From Pseudisothecium myosuroides (lineage: Eukaryota > Streptophyta > Bryopsida > Hypnales > Lembophyllaceae), in NCBI GenBank assembly GCA_951799445.1, contig OX637289.1, positions 620,001-684,000 on the forward strand: 64,000 nt of DNA. The letters run 5' to 3'. Positions within the stretch are counted from its first letter, which is position 1. Every line of letters begins with the position of its first letter. The translations under genes and the position numbers were made by a program. Positions 23,250 through 34,100 of the stretch are shown here, one piece after another. The notes under the pieces are model-generated. The model was not told the DNA's origin. It saw only the letters and a list, made by a program, of their open reading frames with translations, and did not search any database.

Positions 23250-24317
23250 TATGCAACAAGAAAACTTCAAAAGAAAGGGCTGAAAACTTAATTGATGCTC
23301 GCAGTTCAGTGAGACAGAAGGAGCAACAACGTTGGATAAAATAACCACCAAGATCAAGAACACCAACGTCAGCACCACCAATAGCACGCCACCACCAAGC
23401 CACCACCAACAAAAGGCACAGTTGTAGGGGCCCAGCACAACAAGAAGCCAAGAACGACAAAGCACAGCAACGTGGGAGGTTGGGAGCTAGCAGCAGAGCA
23501 GCGTAGGTCAACAGGATGCGCAGAGTAGGGAGGCGTACGGGAGCAAGGGAGCAAATTGAGCGACAACAAGGACGAGGAGTCGAGGACGAAGGCAGGGAAC
23601 AACAATGGAGGACGGGAGGAGCAGCAAGCTTCAGGCGACGAGCTGTGGAGGAGAGCCGGAGAGCAACTGCGGAAGGCGGGCAGGCGGCCAAATAGCAGCG
23701 GAGGACGGGAAGAGGGCAACGGCGGCACAGCTCGGCGGCAGGTAGGTCAGGTAGGTTTAGGGTTTTTTAAAATTTTAATTATTTAAAAAACAAACTCAAA
23801 CGGTCCTCCTCTCGCAATCCCGCCCCTCTCCCTCGGGTTCCTCCTACGGCTAGCTGCCCTGTCCCCAACTGGTCCCTACTGAGCAATACCCGACCTCCTT
23901 TACCCAATACCCGGCCTACCCTAAACTCGGGTATGTGCCACTTAGAGTAGATACATAGCAACTGAAATCCTCCTTTATGCAAAAAAGCCCGGTTAAAATC
24001 CGCCCTATTATAGATTGAAGTGGATAAATTATCTCCCAAATTTTTATGTACACCGGTTGATTGCCTATCTTATCAATTTTTCCTCCGGTTTTCCATCCTT
24101 CACTTTCAAAACTCAACCGGTTATTTGACCATTTCAACCGGCTAACTTTGTATTAGCCGCTGGTTCTTCCCGGACATTGCTTGCAGTAAATAAAGCTTTT
24201 CTCTTGATTCTCTCAATGGCTTGAGAGGTTCATTTAAGGACCACCTAATGTCCATTTTAGACCTAAATATAGGGTCGATTTGAAGAGTCCGCTCGCTTTT
24301 AAAGCACACTACCTTAG
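23250..24317. other. Upstream region of the hAT-like pseudogene and spacer
   Basis: Bases 23,250-23,760 are purine- and GC-rich (AGCA, GGAGG repeats) and give long open frames in several phases on both strands, which looks like compositional bias rather than genes. Bases 23,800-24,317 contain repeated ACCCGRCCT and CCGGTT words but no recognised gene. Confidence 0.5.
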
Positions 24318-24347
24318 ACTGATATCTGGGTACTTCGATTCCGAAGG

Positions 24348-25084
24348 AGAGAGAGAAACCCATTCTAGGGTGTTGTCTTTATAAAAAGAAAACGCCCGAA
24401 GGCAGATTACACGCTTGAGGGCTTTGAAGGAGGACAGAAAATCATGACAGAACCCGAAGGCAAGAGTGGCAGGATGTGAGCCACTCGAAGGCAGGGATGA
24501 AAGGCCGAAAAACGTGAGCATCAAAGGCGTGGATGAACCGAGAAAGGAGCCATGAAAGCCCGAGGGTGGGGATGAATGAAAAAAGGGGGCCGTGCTTACT
24601 GAAGGCAACTGAAGGATGTGAACCGAGTCAAAAGCAACAACAGAGGCGTGGATGAAGGGGAGGAGCCCCGGGGGGATAGACGCCAAAAAGGCTGGGTTGC
24701 AGTACCGAGAGCACTCTAATCAGAGTCGAGGTTCCTGTAAATCAGACTGAAGGCCACCTGAAGTTCAAAGTCAGTTGCCTACTCTAAATCCTCGAGATTC
24801 GGTTCAAAAATCTGCTCTACGTTTTGTTCTAAATCCTACTCTAAATCCTGCCCTGGAACCCGCTCAAGAACCTGATCTAAGTCTAATTCGAAGTCCTGTT
24901 CAAAGTTCCCTTCTAGACCCTGCTGAAGAACCTGATCTAAATCTTTCTCCCAAACCGGATCTAATTCCTACTCAAAGATCCTTGTTGTTGTCACGTCACC
25001 ATTGTCTGCAAGGTCGATGTTGGAAATTTGATCCTCCTCTTGCGCCAGTTCCTTAAGTATGTTCCTTAATCTTCGATTCTGAGG
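24348..25084. mobile_element. 737-bp insertion in copy A flanked by a direct repeat
   Basis: Relative to 43,784-43,798, copy A has extra sequence between two copies of CTTCGATTC(C/T)GA(A/G)GG (24,333 and 25,071). It includes a plus-strand open frame at 24,775-25,056 with repeated Asn/Leu/Pro/Asp words such as LNPALEPAQEPDL and DPAEEPDLNLSP. The element class is unknown; a non-LTR retroposon or a solo LTR is possible. Confidence 0.55.
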
Positions 25085-25291
25085 GAACCTTGTGCAAGTT
25101 GTCTACAACTTGTGCTATCTAGGATTTGGCATTATATTGCAATTCTTTTATATGTCTAAAGAGCCTAGACGCCTGGCTGACGGGAACTATATTAGGGTAC
25201 AATATTAGGGCACAAAACATCATAATTACTCAAGAAGGTCACAACTATTTACTGAAGGTACTTTGAATTCTCATACACTAACTTGTATTTG

Positions 25292-26688
25292 TTAACCCTT
25301 AAATGCTTGAGGTGTCAACAATACTTTAGTGAAGTTAAATAAAACCTAGTCAAGTTGGTATTTTGGGTAGTTTATATTTTCAAAAAAATCTTTTGAAGTC
25401 TAATTTTAGCATTAGAACCCTGATTTTGAAAATGATTGATTAAGATTTTTCTAATTCAAGATTTTTGTGCAAGGGTGTCCATTGCAATCTTGACTTTCTA
25501 TAATAGCAACGGCTTTCTGAAGTCTAATTTTAACATCAAAAATCCGATTTCAAAAATGATTGATTATGATTTTTTTGTTCAAGATCTTGTGCAAGGGTGT
25601 CCATTGCAATCTTGACTTTATGTAGTGTTGAGGGTTCTTGGAAATGAGCTTCAAATACACTAGATCTTAAAGAAAAATTCACATTAGAAATTCATTTAAA
25701 AAATTGTAGAAGAGATATTGAAAAGGTGTAAATTGATTGGAGTTGTGCATGTTATGTCCTTTAACCTCATATTTTTTTGGTGATCAATTTTTTAGATTTG
25801 ACATGCAAAAAGAACATAACATTATTTAGCAATGGTACGGGGTCTTCTTTTGCTCCTTCCATTTTATAGATTGTTGTAGTGTTGCAATTGGGAGATTGCC
25901 TGACAAACACTGTAGAATAGGAGGACATCCAAATGATCTTGAATTCCGAATTCAAACAAAGTCACAACAAAAGAAGTTATATTTTGTAAAGTTAAACCTT
26001 AAGGCTAGAGATTCAACCAAAGTCACAACAAAAGAAGATATATTTGTAAAGTTATACCTTGAGGCTAGAGAACCTCTGGAGCTAGTATACAATGTTATGA
26101 AGATTAACCTCCTATTTTTTTGGTGACCTGATTTGACATAAGAAAAAAGGATTGAAAGACCAATAGATGTTTTTTGAGGTCTCTATAGGGCCGTTTCAGG
26201 GGCGTTCCCCAATCTGGCCCGATTCTGTGAACATCGGTACGACTGTTAGAAAATATTTATTTAAAATAAAAAATAAAAAATATAATTATCAAATATTTTT
26301 AATTCAAATATCATTTTGAGCAACAAAAAAAAGAAATTAATTTTTTTTCTTCCAAAAATGACGTGGCAGTTGCTATGCCACATCAACTAGCTGCTGCAGC
26401 ACATTCCCGCAATGTTCTTGCAGTCTGGGAACGTAGGGACACTCGTAGCCTCCAAGACCTCCAAATCCCATTTAAGGCTTCAAATCACTTTTTCAGTTTT
26501 AACACCCTCACGATCAAACATTCTACCTTTCAATCGGCAAGTGATATTGTTATGTTTTCTTTTCCTTTGTGGTCTGTAACATGTCTAGTTTGAATTTGTA
26601 CGGTTACAATTAAATAAAAATGGCTTTTTGTTCAATTTAGAGCAAATTCCTAGAAGATGAAAAAAGGCCTTGAACATTTAGGGGTTAA
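25292..26688. mobile_element. TTAA-type TIR element, long subfamily (1.4 kb)
   Basis: It starts TTAACCCTTAAATGCTTGAG and ends ACATTTAGGGGTTAA. Internally deleted relatives lie at 43,861-44,253 (copy B of the duplication) and 42,342-42,960. It is non-coding; the middle includes short direct repeats ('ccattgcaatcttgac'). Confidence 0.65.
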
Positions 26689-26721
26689 AATTACGCTGGA
26701 TTTAGTGAAATTGGGACAGTA

Positions 26722-26952
26722 TTAACCCTTAAAGGACAAAGGGATAACCCTCGAAATCGTCTTTGTGCATTACCGTGTGAATCATTGGCTTAAAAAATTG
26801 TAAAAGCGCTCATTGGAAGTCAAGTTACTGTAGAAGATCTTCCCTTTTCACAACAAATTCCAAAGATGAATAGTTGCATTTCTGTCCTACATAGTTTGAT
26901 TCTCTGTCATCCATCGGCCATAGAATGGCTGCGTCGACGTTCAAGGGTTAAA
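26722..26952. mobile_element. TTAA-type TIR element with matching empty site (231 bp)
   Basis: The filled site reads acagta-TTAA-CCCTTAAAGGAC ... TTCAAGGG-TTAA-acagg. The paralogous site at 44,281-44,295 reads acagtaTTAAacagg with a single TTAA. This proves insertion with a four-base TTAA duplication. Confidence 0.92.
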
Positions 26953-27246
26953 CAGGTTGAAAACTTGGTGCACCATGGTTATACCAGCACATAAAGTGAA
27001 CAGAAATCCGGACATTCAGTGATTCAGGCAAGGAAACCTAAACTCTTTCATTACTGAGAGCAACTATAATTGAACGGGTGGCTGAGGCTTGTGATATTCT
27101 TCAACAGGTTGCCTAAAAATATATATTCACTTCCTTTCCGTCATTCATTTCACTCACATGGTCCTTCGCTTCGGTGAGGGTGACCTGCAAACACAAAAGA
27201 ATCAAGTCATACAAGTAAAATGGGAACTCAACTGACAAATATCGTC

Positions 27247-27292
27247 CTCTTTGCAATGAAACTTGCTTTCATTTGTTTCAAAAAAAAAACAC
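27247..27292 (+). mobile_element. 46-base poly(A) retroelement tail, 15-bp TSD
   Basis: The sequence ctctttgcaatgaaac...catttgtttc plus an A-run is flanked by CTGACAAATATCGTC (27,232-27,246 and 27,293-27,307). Copy B at about 44,562 has that target once and no insertion. Confidence 0.88.
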
Positions 27293-27480
27293 CTGACAAA
27301 TATCGTCAGATATGACGAGAAATTGATTTGAGTGATTTTTCGCTTCAAAATACGATTCAAAACTCTTATATGGCCCGAACAAAATCTACTGACAAAAAAT
27401 GAAGAAACATTAATGAAGTCGAGTAAATGAGATGTTGACAAACCTGGCCATATTTAGTAAGAAAGTTGCTTGTAAGATTT

Positions 27481-27510
27481 TTTTTTTTTTTGGGCACAAA
27501 TAAAGGTTAC
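27481..27510 (-). mobile_element. 30-base poly(A) retroelement tail, 15-bp TSD, in exon 15 copy
   Basis: A T-run followed by gggcacaaataaaggttac is flanked by TTGCTTGT(A/G)AGATTT (27,466-27,480 and 27,511-27,525). Copy B has one uninterrupted target within functional exon 15. Confidence 0.85.
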
Positions 27511-27679
27511 TTGCTTGTGAGATTTAATGTTGAGACGGCTGCTTCTCCATTCGCTTTCAATGCCTGGGCTAGCGCAAAAGCTCCTGTATCCTGGAGTAAA
27601 TGGCAGATTCATCATGTCATTGTACCAATCAAAGCACATAATCCGAGCACCAATATTCCAGCTTCAAATACTCAAAACT

Positions 27680-27699
27680 TTATTTGTGTCAAAAAAAAA
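27680..27699 (+). mobile_element. 20-base poly(A) retroelement tail, 14-bp TSD
   Basis: The sequence ttatttgtgtc plus an A-run is flanked by AAATACTCAAAACT (27,666-27,679 and 27,700-27,713). Copy B (about 44,890) has the target once. Confidence 0.85.
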
Positions 27700-28076
27700 A
27701 AATACTCAAAACTCCAGGTCCACCGTACCAGCATGAAGTTCATAAGAGGACTACCAATTCAGGCCAAAAGTTAATGCATTATGTATTTGGAAAGAAAATA
27801 GTGCGTACAGAATTGAACAAAAGCAGACTGTCTCACCCTGATTTCGTTGAATCCAAGGTCAAGTGACGTCAAATGCTCATTGACTACTTTCAAGCTTTTC
27901 GCCAACACACTCGCACCCTGTTTTCACCCACAAAGTCTTCCGTTTAAGAGCTTACACTACTGAACCGACTACTGGACAATATGAACCCAAATTCCTGTTC
28001 TAGCCATTGATTACAGAATCTCTACTCACAAGCTCATTTCCTCACAAAAACCTCAAAGGTTCCATTGATAATTTAT

Positions 28077-28394
28077 TTAACCCCTAAAGGATCAACATGC
28101 CTTTTTTGGCAACATAAAATTTTTGGGCAGGTACGTGTGACTGGAGATTTTCATATTTTGGGCTGAAATTTTTATAGAAGGTGGGGACGAGGAATATCTT
28201 TCATATGCACCAAATTTCATGACATTTGGAAATACGAGTCAAAAGTTATGGCCGAATATGTTGTTTGCTGGTCAACTCGGGCAGTTCGGGCAGATAAAAA
28301 AAAATCATTTTTTTCAAAAATAAAAATTTGAAATTGGTTTATTAGATTTATATATTTGTGGAAAGCTTTGAATCATTCCATTTTGATCAATGAA
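28077..28394. mobile_element. Truncated TTAA-type TIR element
   Basis: It begins TTAACCCCTAAAGGATC exactly at the TTAA where copy A and copy B of the segmental duplication diverge. The homology to family members fades near 28,394, and the right end is missing. The duplication breakpoint therefore coincides with this element. Confidence 0.75.
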
Positions 28395-28574
28395 TCAAAC
28401 AGTGTCCCTCCCGGAAAATCATCTATCCTCCTTTTGCCACTGTCCACTGTCCACATTCCTAGAAAACTACCAGCTCCTTATAAATGTAAAGATGGATGAA
28501 ATCATTCATCACAACGAACATTCCTGAAAGTTTGAATGAAACACAAGTCTGGACCGCGAGACTAGTGGCACAGA

Positions 28575-31127
28575 TCAAGTCACAGGCTCAAACAAGGCTT
28601 TCCGGACATCGTGCTGGATTTCTGTATTAGCTGAGACAGTGTCCCTCCCGGAACTGTAAAAATAGTTGAACGCACGATACATGCTGACCAGCACCCGCTT
28701 ACAAGGGGCTGGGACTGGCTGTCTCGCTAGTTCCAAGTTTATCTGCTCCCGCATCTTCTCGATTTCTGCAGTCAATGACGCAATGGCCTCCTTCTCCTCC
28801 ACGCCCTGGTGCTCGTCCAAGTAGCAACTGATGGTAGTGGGCTTTCCACTCTGTTTCTCGTACTGCAAAATTTGGAATACGAGCACCGTCGTTACAATTT
28901 GATAAATACGTATTAACTTGGAAAATCCCACACGTTCAAGTATACCGAATAGTGCACTCTATTGATGAAAACAAACAACTAAGTATTGAATATTCCTGTG
29001 ATAACACGCATCTCTCGGGATTTCATATATCGCCAACCTTGTAGGTTGCAATGTCGTTGAGGAGACGAGAAGAGTATGAGATGAGCCTCATCGGTTCACC
29101 ACGGGAATCCAGTTGCGACAATATGAAATTATCCACAGGTATTCCACAGGCAAATGCCGCCGTCATCACAATTGGCTCCACTGCCGATGAATTAGTACCA
29201 ACTTCCTTGCATTCGTCAAAAGTTGGAATCTTCCTTTGCATTGTCCATTCTTCCTCGATCATGATTGATTTCATATGCCTCTCCCACTGCAAAACGAGCA
29301 CCAAACATTAGGCCCGGGACGTTGTTTTGCGACAAATTGGTCACTGAGACATAAGAGTAGTTCGGACTAGAAGCAATAGGGTGTCGAAATGGCACCACAA
29401 GAATGAATGACACGTCTACACAACGTTCTAAGGGTCAAAGGGTCATATAGTTTATGTCACTGCCTAATAACACAAGGAATGACAATATGTTTCATTCTTT
29501 CTAGTCACAAGGAGACTACACAACGGACTTGTTTGGAATTCCCATGATTGATTTGGAGATTTTGTAATTTGTCCCTCTTGGTTTTTGGCAGTTCTATGTT
29601 CTCTGGTGCTGTAATGTCTATGTGGAGTTGATCTTTAAAGAATTCCTAAACAAAAGGATATTGTTGGATTTCGTAGAGGATTTTTTCTTGTTTAACAATG
29701 GAATTGTTTAGAATTCCCTGTGAAGAAGATCTTTGTTTTTTTTTGAATGAATTTTTATAAATTCTCCCCAAATCCCCTAATATGTGCAATCCAAATTGGT
29801 AGACTTTACAACACATAATTGACACATCTTACATTTCACTATTATTTCCACCTAATTTTTGGTAGATTTTACAAGATACAATTGTCCCATAACGATTGTC
29901 AAGGGTACCGTACCATGGGATTGGAAACATAAGGGTTGCAAGTTGTCAATCACCAAATGAATGAAATCTATTTCACAAAAAATCTAACATTCTTACAGTT
30001 TGTATATTTTAGAAGCTTTAGAAATTTTATAATATATGAAATTGTAAAATGCTTATAGAGTGAAATCTGTACATATTATTAATATTCTAAACTTTTGCAA
30101 CCTAAAAAAGGTTCTAGATTAAAAATTCTGAAATGCACAATTCAATGAGTTTGGAAATTCAAAATCTACATTACAGTTAGTTTTAGAAGCATAAATCTAT
30201 ATTTTAGAATATTGAATCTCATAAGTTGAGTTGACTTAGAGGTCAGGACATCTTCAAATAACACCAAAAAATGCACAATTTTCCCTTTAATAAAGTTCCC
30301 TACCTCACCCTTCCTTGTAACAACCACATTCCTTGTGTTCTGTTAAAAAAGTAAAACACGTAGTTGTTGCAGGGGATTTTCATTACACTGCTTGTAGAAG
30401 ACACCAAAGATGTTCCTTATGTTAGGATGACTCATTTATCCACTGAAGAATCAATTCACTTACAATAATTTCAAAATGTAGAATATGGGTGATTGCAAGA
30501 AACACTTGTACTATTTATTGCGTTTTGCATTTTTGGACTTTTAGTACTTTTTGTACTATGAGTCACCTTCAGTACTATTGAAGGCATGGAACATAAAATT
30601 TGAATGGTCAATTGGATTTCAAATTTACTATTCTGACAACATGTGATGTTCATCATTGGATGACAAAAATGGATGGAAATACTTAATTTGCCATTAAAAA
30701 ACAATTTACATTGGCAGATAGAGAGTATTGCAAGCCCCAGCAGTACTATTGAGTCTTTATGTATACCCTAAAGTACTATTTTGAGCCACATGCTACAATT
30801 TATCCTAGAAAATGAGACTATCCCATTTCTCTTTTTGAAAATTAGGAAATGAGTTTGAAAATTTTATTTTCAATATGGCCATTGTTGTTGACTAAGAGCA
30901 AAGTAGGAAGATCAAAGTTAGCATTAAAAAAATACTTTTAATTCAACATAAATTCAACCTGAATATAGTACACTTTAGGCCAATATAAAACACACTTGGA
31001 AAATGTTTTTGGAAATCCCTCTCTTGAAAAGGTGTATTTCTATTAGAAGAGCTAGCCTACCAAATTTGATGATGTAACTCTTCAAAAAAGGTACTTGATA
31101 ATACTAAGACCCACCAAAATCGCATGT

Positions 31128-31162
<35 letters not shown>

Positions 31163-34100
31163 AATTCAGTTTCACGTATTAAATTAATTTTGAAAAAATT
31201 GCATTTTCTATTGCTATAGGAAGCTTGCTTTTGAATTTCATGTTCATTCAATCATTTTTGCAATACTTATCGCACAAAACAACTTCCGCATTGAATGTGT
31301 GACGGAAAATAGTACAAGTGTTTCTTGCAATCACCCTAAATCATTAATGGGCAATTTCATTAAAATGGTGGTATTCCAAGTGCCACTTTGATGGTGTGCC
31401 ATTTTCACCATCTATAGGTTTAGATTTCAAAACGACCATACTGAAACCATCTAGGACAGGTATAGATTTTAGAATGGCCGTTTTGAACTGTTTTCATGCC
31501 ATTTAAAAATAATATCGCCATTTTAATGAAATTGCCCATGTTTTCTTACCCAAGGTGGAGATACGCACTAGCTAGATGGTTTCTTATATCGTACGCGACA
31601 GGAGGGAGGTCAAATCCCCGTGAACATTTAATTGATTTAAAGTGAAGGAGTATTACATGAAATCAGCATGCACTCACCATCTGTCGGATATACGTGCTCA
31701 TGTTTTCACCCTGCAGCTCCGACGCCATCCTACACACATTGTTTACCTCATCGAAAAGTGCAGTGTAACAGACTCTCAATTCTTCTGGAAGATGCCTGAC
31801 CAATTTCGGATCCCATCTGCACACAGTCAAAGACACGCTGATTATTGACCACGTGAACACCAAGAAACCAGGGTTTTGCAGAGCTGTTCACGAAGAGCAA
31901 TTTCGTTTTGATTAGAGAAATTCATTCATGGAATCATGGTGAAGGTTTATAAACTGGCCTTTTCACAGCATCCACAAAGACATACAGGTCCGAAATGCAG
32001 GCATGGTTGTCGAACAGGTCGTCCACGACCGTGACCAGGAGAGCACATTTAGTCCAATAGAGCCTGACGGCTGAAAACTCCGCCTCGAACATGTTCGCAG
32101 CAATCGCGAAGAACATTTCTACAGGTCTATGACGATCGAATGAAAGGCTAGCCACGCCGGTATCTCTGTACCACCTGGTCCATCACATCATTCACATGAA
32201 CACTTTATGATTTGATTCCTTATTTTGAGAATTGAGACTTTGAGTTTCAGATTTGTGTTATCAGTGAACCACACCCTAAACCCTAAAATCGCTCAGAAGT
32301 CTTGAATTAGAGAAAATGGCTTTTCAGGTTCAAGACTTTCATGACTTTCATGTTCACGGTCTCTGCATTTTTTTCAGCAGAGTCACCGCTTTCCGCATAA
32401 AAACAGGACGATTAACAGATACCACGGTCTTACCCCAAGATTTGTTGGATCTCGTCCTGAAACAGTAGTTGGTGCTGGTTATATTCTACTTTTGCCAGAT
32501 CCAGGTACATTCTGTTGTTCACAACGGGCAGTCTGCAGAACATTCGACAACAGTGTACACTACGTAAGGATCCTCAAGGGTTTGCTCAACCCCGTGCTCA
32601 ACTTAGATATAACAGGAAAAACATCGCATGGACAAAGTGAAACTGAGGCAGCAATCAACGTGTTTGCAACGTTAGTGACAACAAATGCACCTGTAAAGGG
32701 TCTTGGCAATCCAAGCATCGTCAGGTCCGTAGTTGTCAATGTAGCTTCTGACTTCCAGAAGTGGTAAACTTTTGTGACGTGGATTACCAATGGCGTATGC
32801 TACCTGTGAATGCAGTAAGAAAATGCGTCAATTCTGGACCAAACTAACTTACATTAAACTCGACCCCCAAGGGTCTCGCCGGGGTGAGCTGACCCCCTCG
32901 CTTGGCCCGTCGGGAAAACGCTGAAATCTTTAAGATAAAATTTTGAATTTTGAATTCATATTTGCCATCAGAAGCTCCCAATTAGCTAGGACAGGTGTAC
33001 AAGTTAAGGTAATTGATCCAGCACAAAATAGAGGGCATTTTTTTAACTTGCACCCCTGGTGTGACTTGGAGGGGCCGAGCCAGGGGGCCAGTTCACCCTG
33101 ATCCAGGGCCTCAACGAGGGGGAGACGTACATCAAGCACACAACGGTGGTAAACCGGACAGTTAAAACTCACCTCCCCCGTTAAATTCTTTTTCAGACAC
33201 CACTTGTCCGCGTGACCTTTATTCTCTGCAAGTTTGTTCTGTAGAAATTTCAGCGCGAAAGCTCCACCTTGTTTTATAAGTACTTCATTGGGGAATGCGA
33301 CCTGGGATGCCCGGTACAGGTTGAGCATGGTACTGACACCCTCACTTGTCTGCCACGCATAGCAGGAGAATTTCCCATCGTTCTCGAACTGCCTGAGCGC
33401 CTCTGCATTCAATAGCGTCCGTGCCATCAAACCTCATTTTAACATACAGCAAAGCGCAGGTAAATCTTGGAAGACCTTTCCGAGTGCGAACATAGTTCAC
33501 TGGAAGAAAGCGGAGGTTTGAATCATACTGCAGAATGATACTTCTAATCATTAATTCCGTCAATTACACAGTGCAATACTAACATTGAACGACCCTTTAA
33601 TTAGTTTTTGTTCAGACAACCTCTCTCTTCTTCTGGTTGCCAGCCAAAATTCAGTAAGCAGTCCGCATTAAATCGATCCGAATAGCAGACATTCTGCAAT
33701 CTTCATTGTGATAAGAACAGGAGGGGTTACTGTTCGTAGCAGGTGGCTACCGGATTCACCTTTGGTGCCGCAGTTCATAGTTGCAAATGAAACTCATTCT
33801 CTGACTGTTTACTACTGCGAATTGTCTCCTTGACTCCCTGACTTTGTTTCAAATCCACTCAAATCAAATTTCAGACAACTCAGATCGGGTACAGTGGACA
33901 TTCCGATGGAGTCCTACTCTCTTGCAGGACCCAGGGGCACATCCTTACCTACCCCTACGCCAATGGGAACTGCTGAAGGAGGGCTCACTGGAGGAAAATA
34001 AGGGTCTAAATGAAACTAGTGAATGACAGGTTGTTATTCGCCGTGCCCTTCGACGTCAACTCATACGTTCACTTGTTACAATCGTGTCATTTGGACACTT

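Larger units (their letters stand above)
26953..28076 (-). pseudogene. 3'-end copy of the chloroplast LRR gene
   Basis: This is a duplicate of the last three exons of the gene at 44,444-50,279. The exon 14 copy (27,837-27,917) and exon 16 copy (27,113-27,184, including the stop) are intact in length. The exon 15 copy (starting 27,590) is interrupted by a 30-base insertion at 27,481-27,510 that breaks the reading frame. The upstream exons are absent; the diterpene synthase 3' end lies 0.5 kb upstream instead. It cannot encode the LRR protein. It might be transcribed as part of the 3' region of the diterpene synthase, which is on the same strand. Confidence 0.9.
24318..28080. repeat. Segmental duplication, copy A (of 43,766-45,273)
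   Basis: Homology begins at actgatatctgg (24,319 and 43,767) and ends at 'gataatttatttaa' (28,080 and 45,273). Copy A is 3.76 kb and copy B 1.5 kb. The excess in A comes from a 737-bp insertion (24,348-25,084), a longer internal TTAA-type element, a 231-bp TTAA element, and three short poly(A) insertions. Copy A carries the last three exons of the LRR gene as a pseudogene. Confidence 0.85.

Noticed and set aside
23242..23786. Several overlapping 75-150-codon ORFs on both strands
   Set aside because: The region is GC- and purine-biased, which removes stop codons in many frames at once. The peptides are low-complexity Ser/Pro/Leu, and only the frame entering the hAT-like protein at 23,249 has homology.
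28077..28394. Possible CRISPR-like or phage features in the repeated blocks
   Set aside because: Repeats here are dispersed transposons with inverted ends. No regular spacer-repeat array exists, and the DNA is clearly nuclear plant.
30471..31863. Missing exon suspected in the 2.4-kb intron 13 of the diterpene synthase
   Set aside because: Exons 13 and 14 join directly in phase and give the expected alignment length. The intron is filled by repeats.
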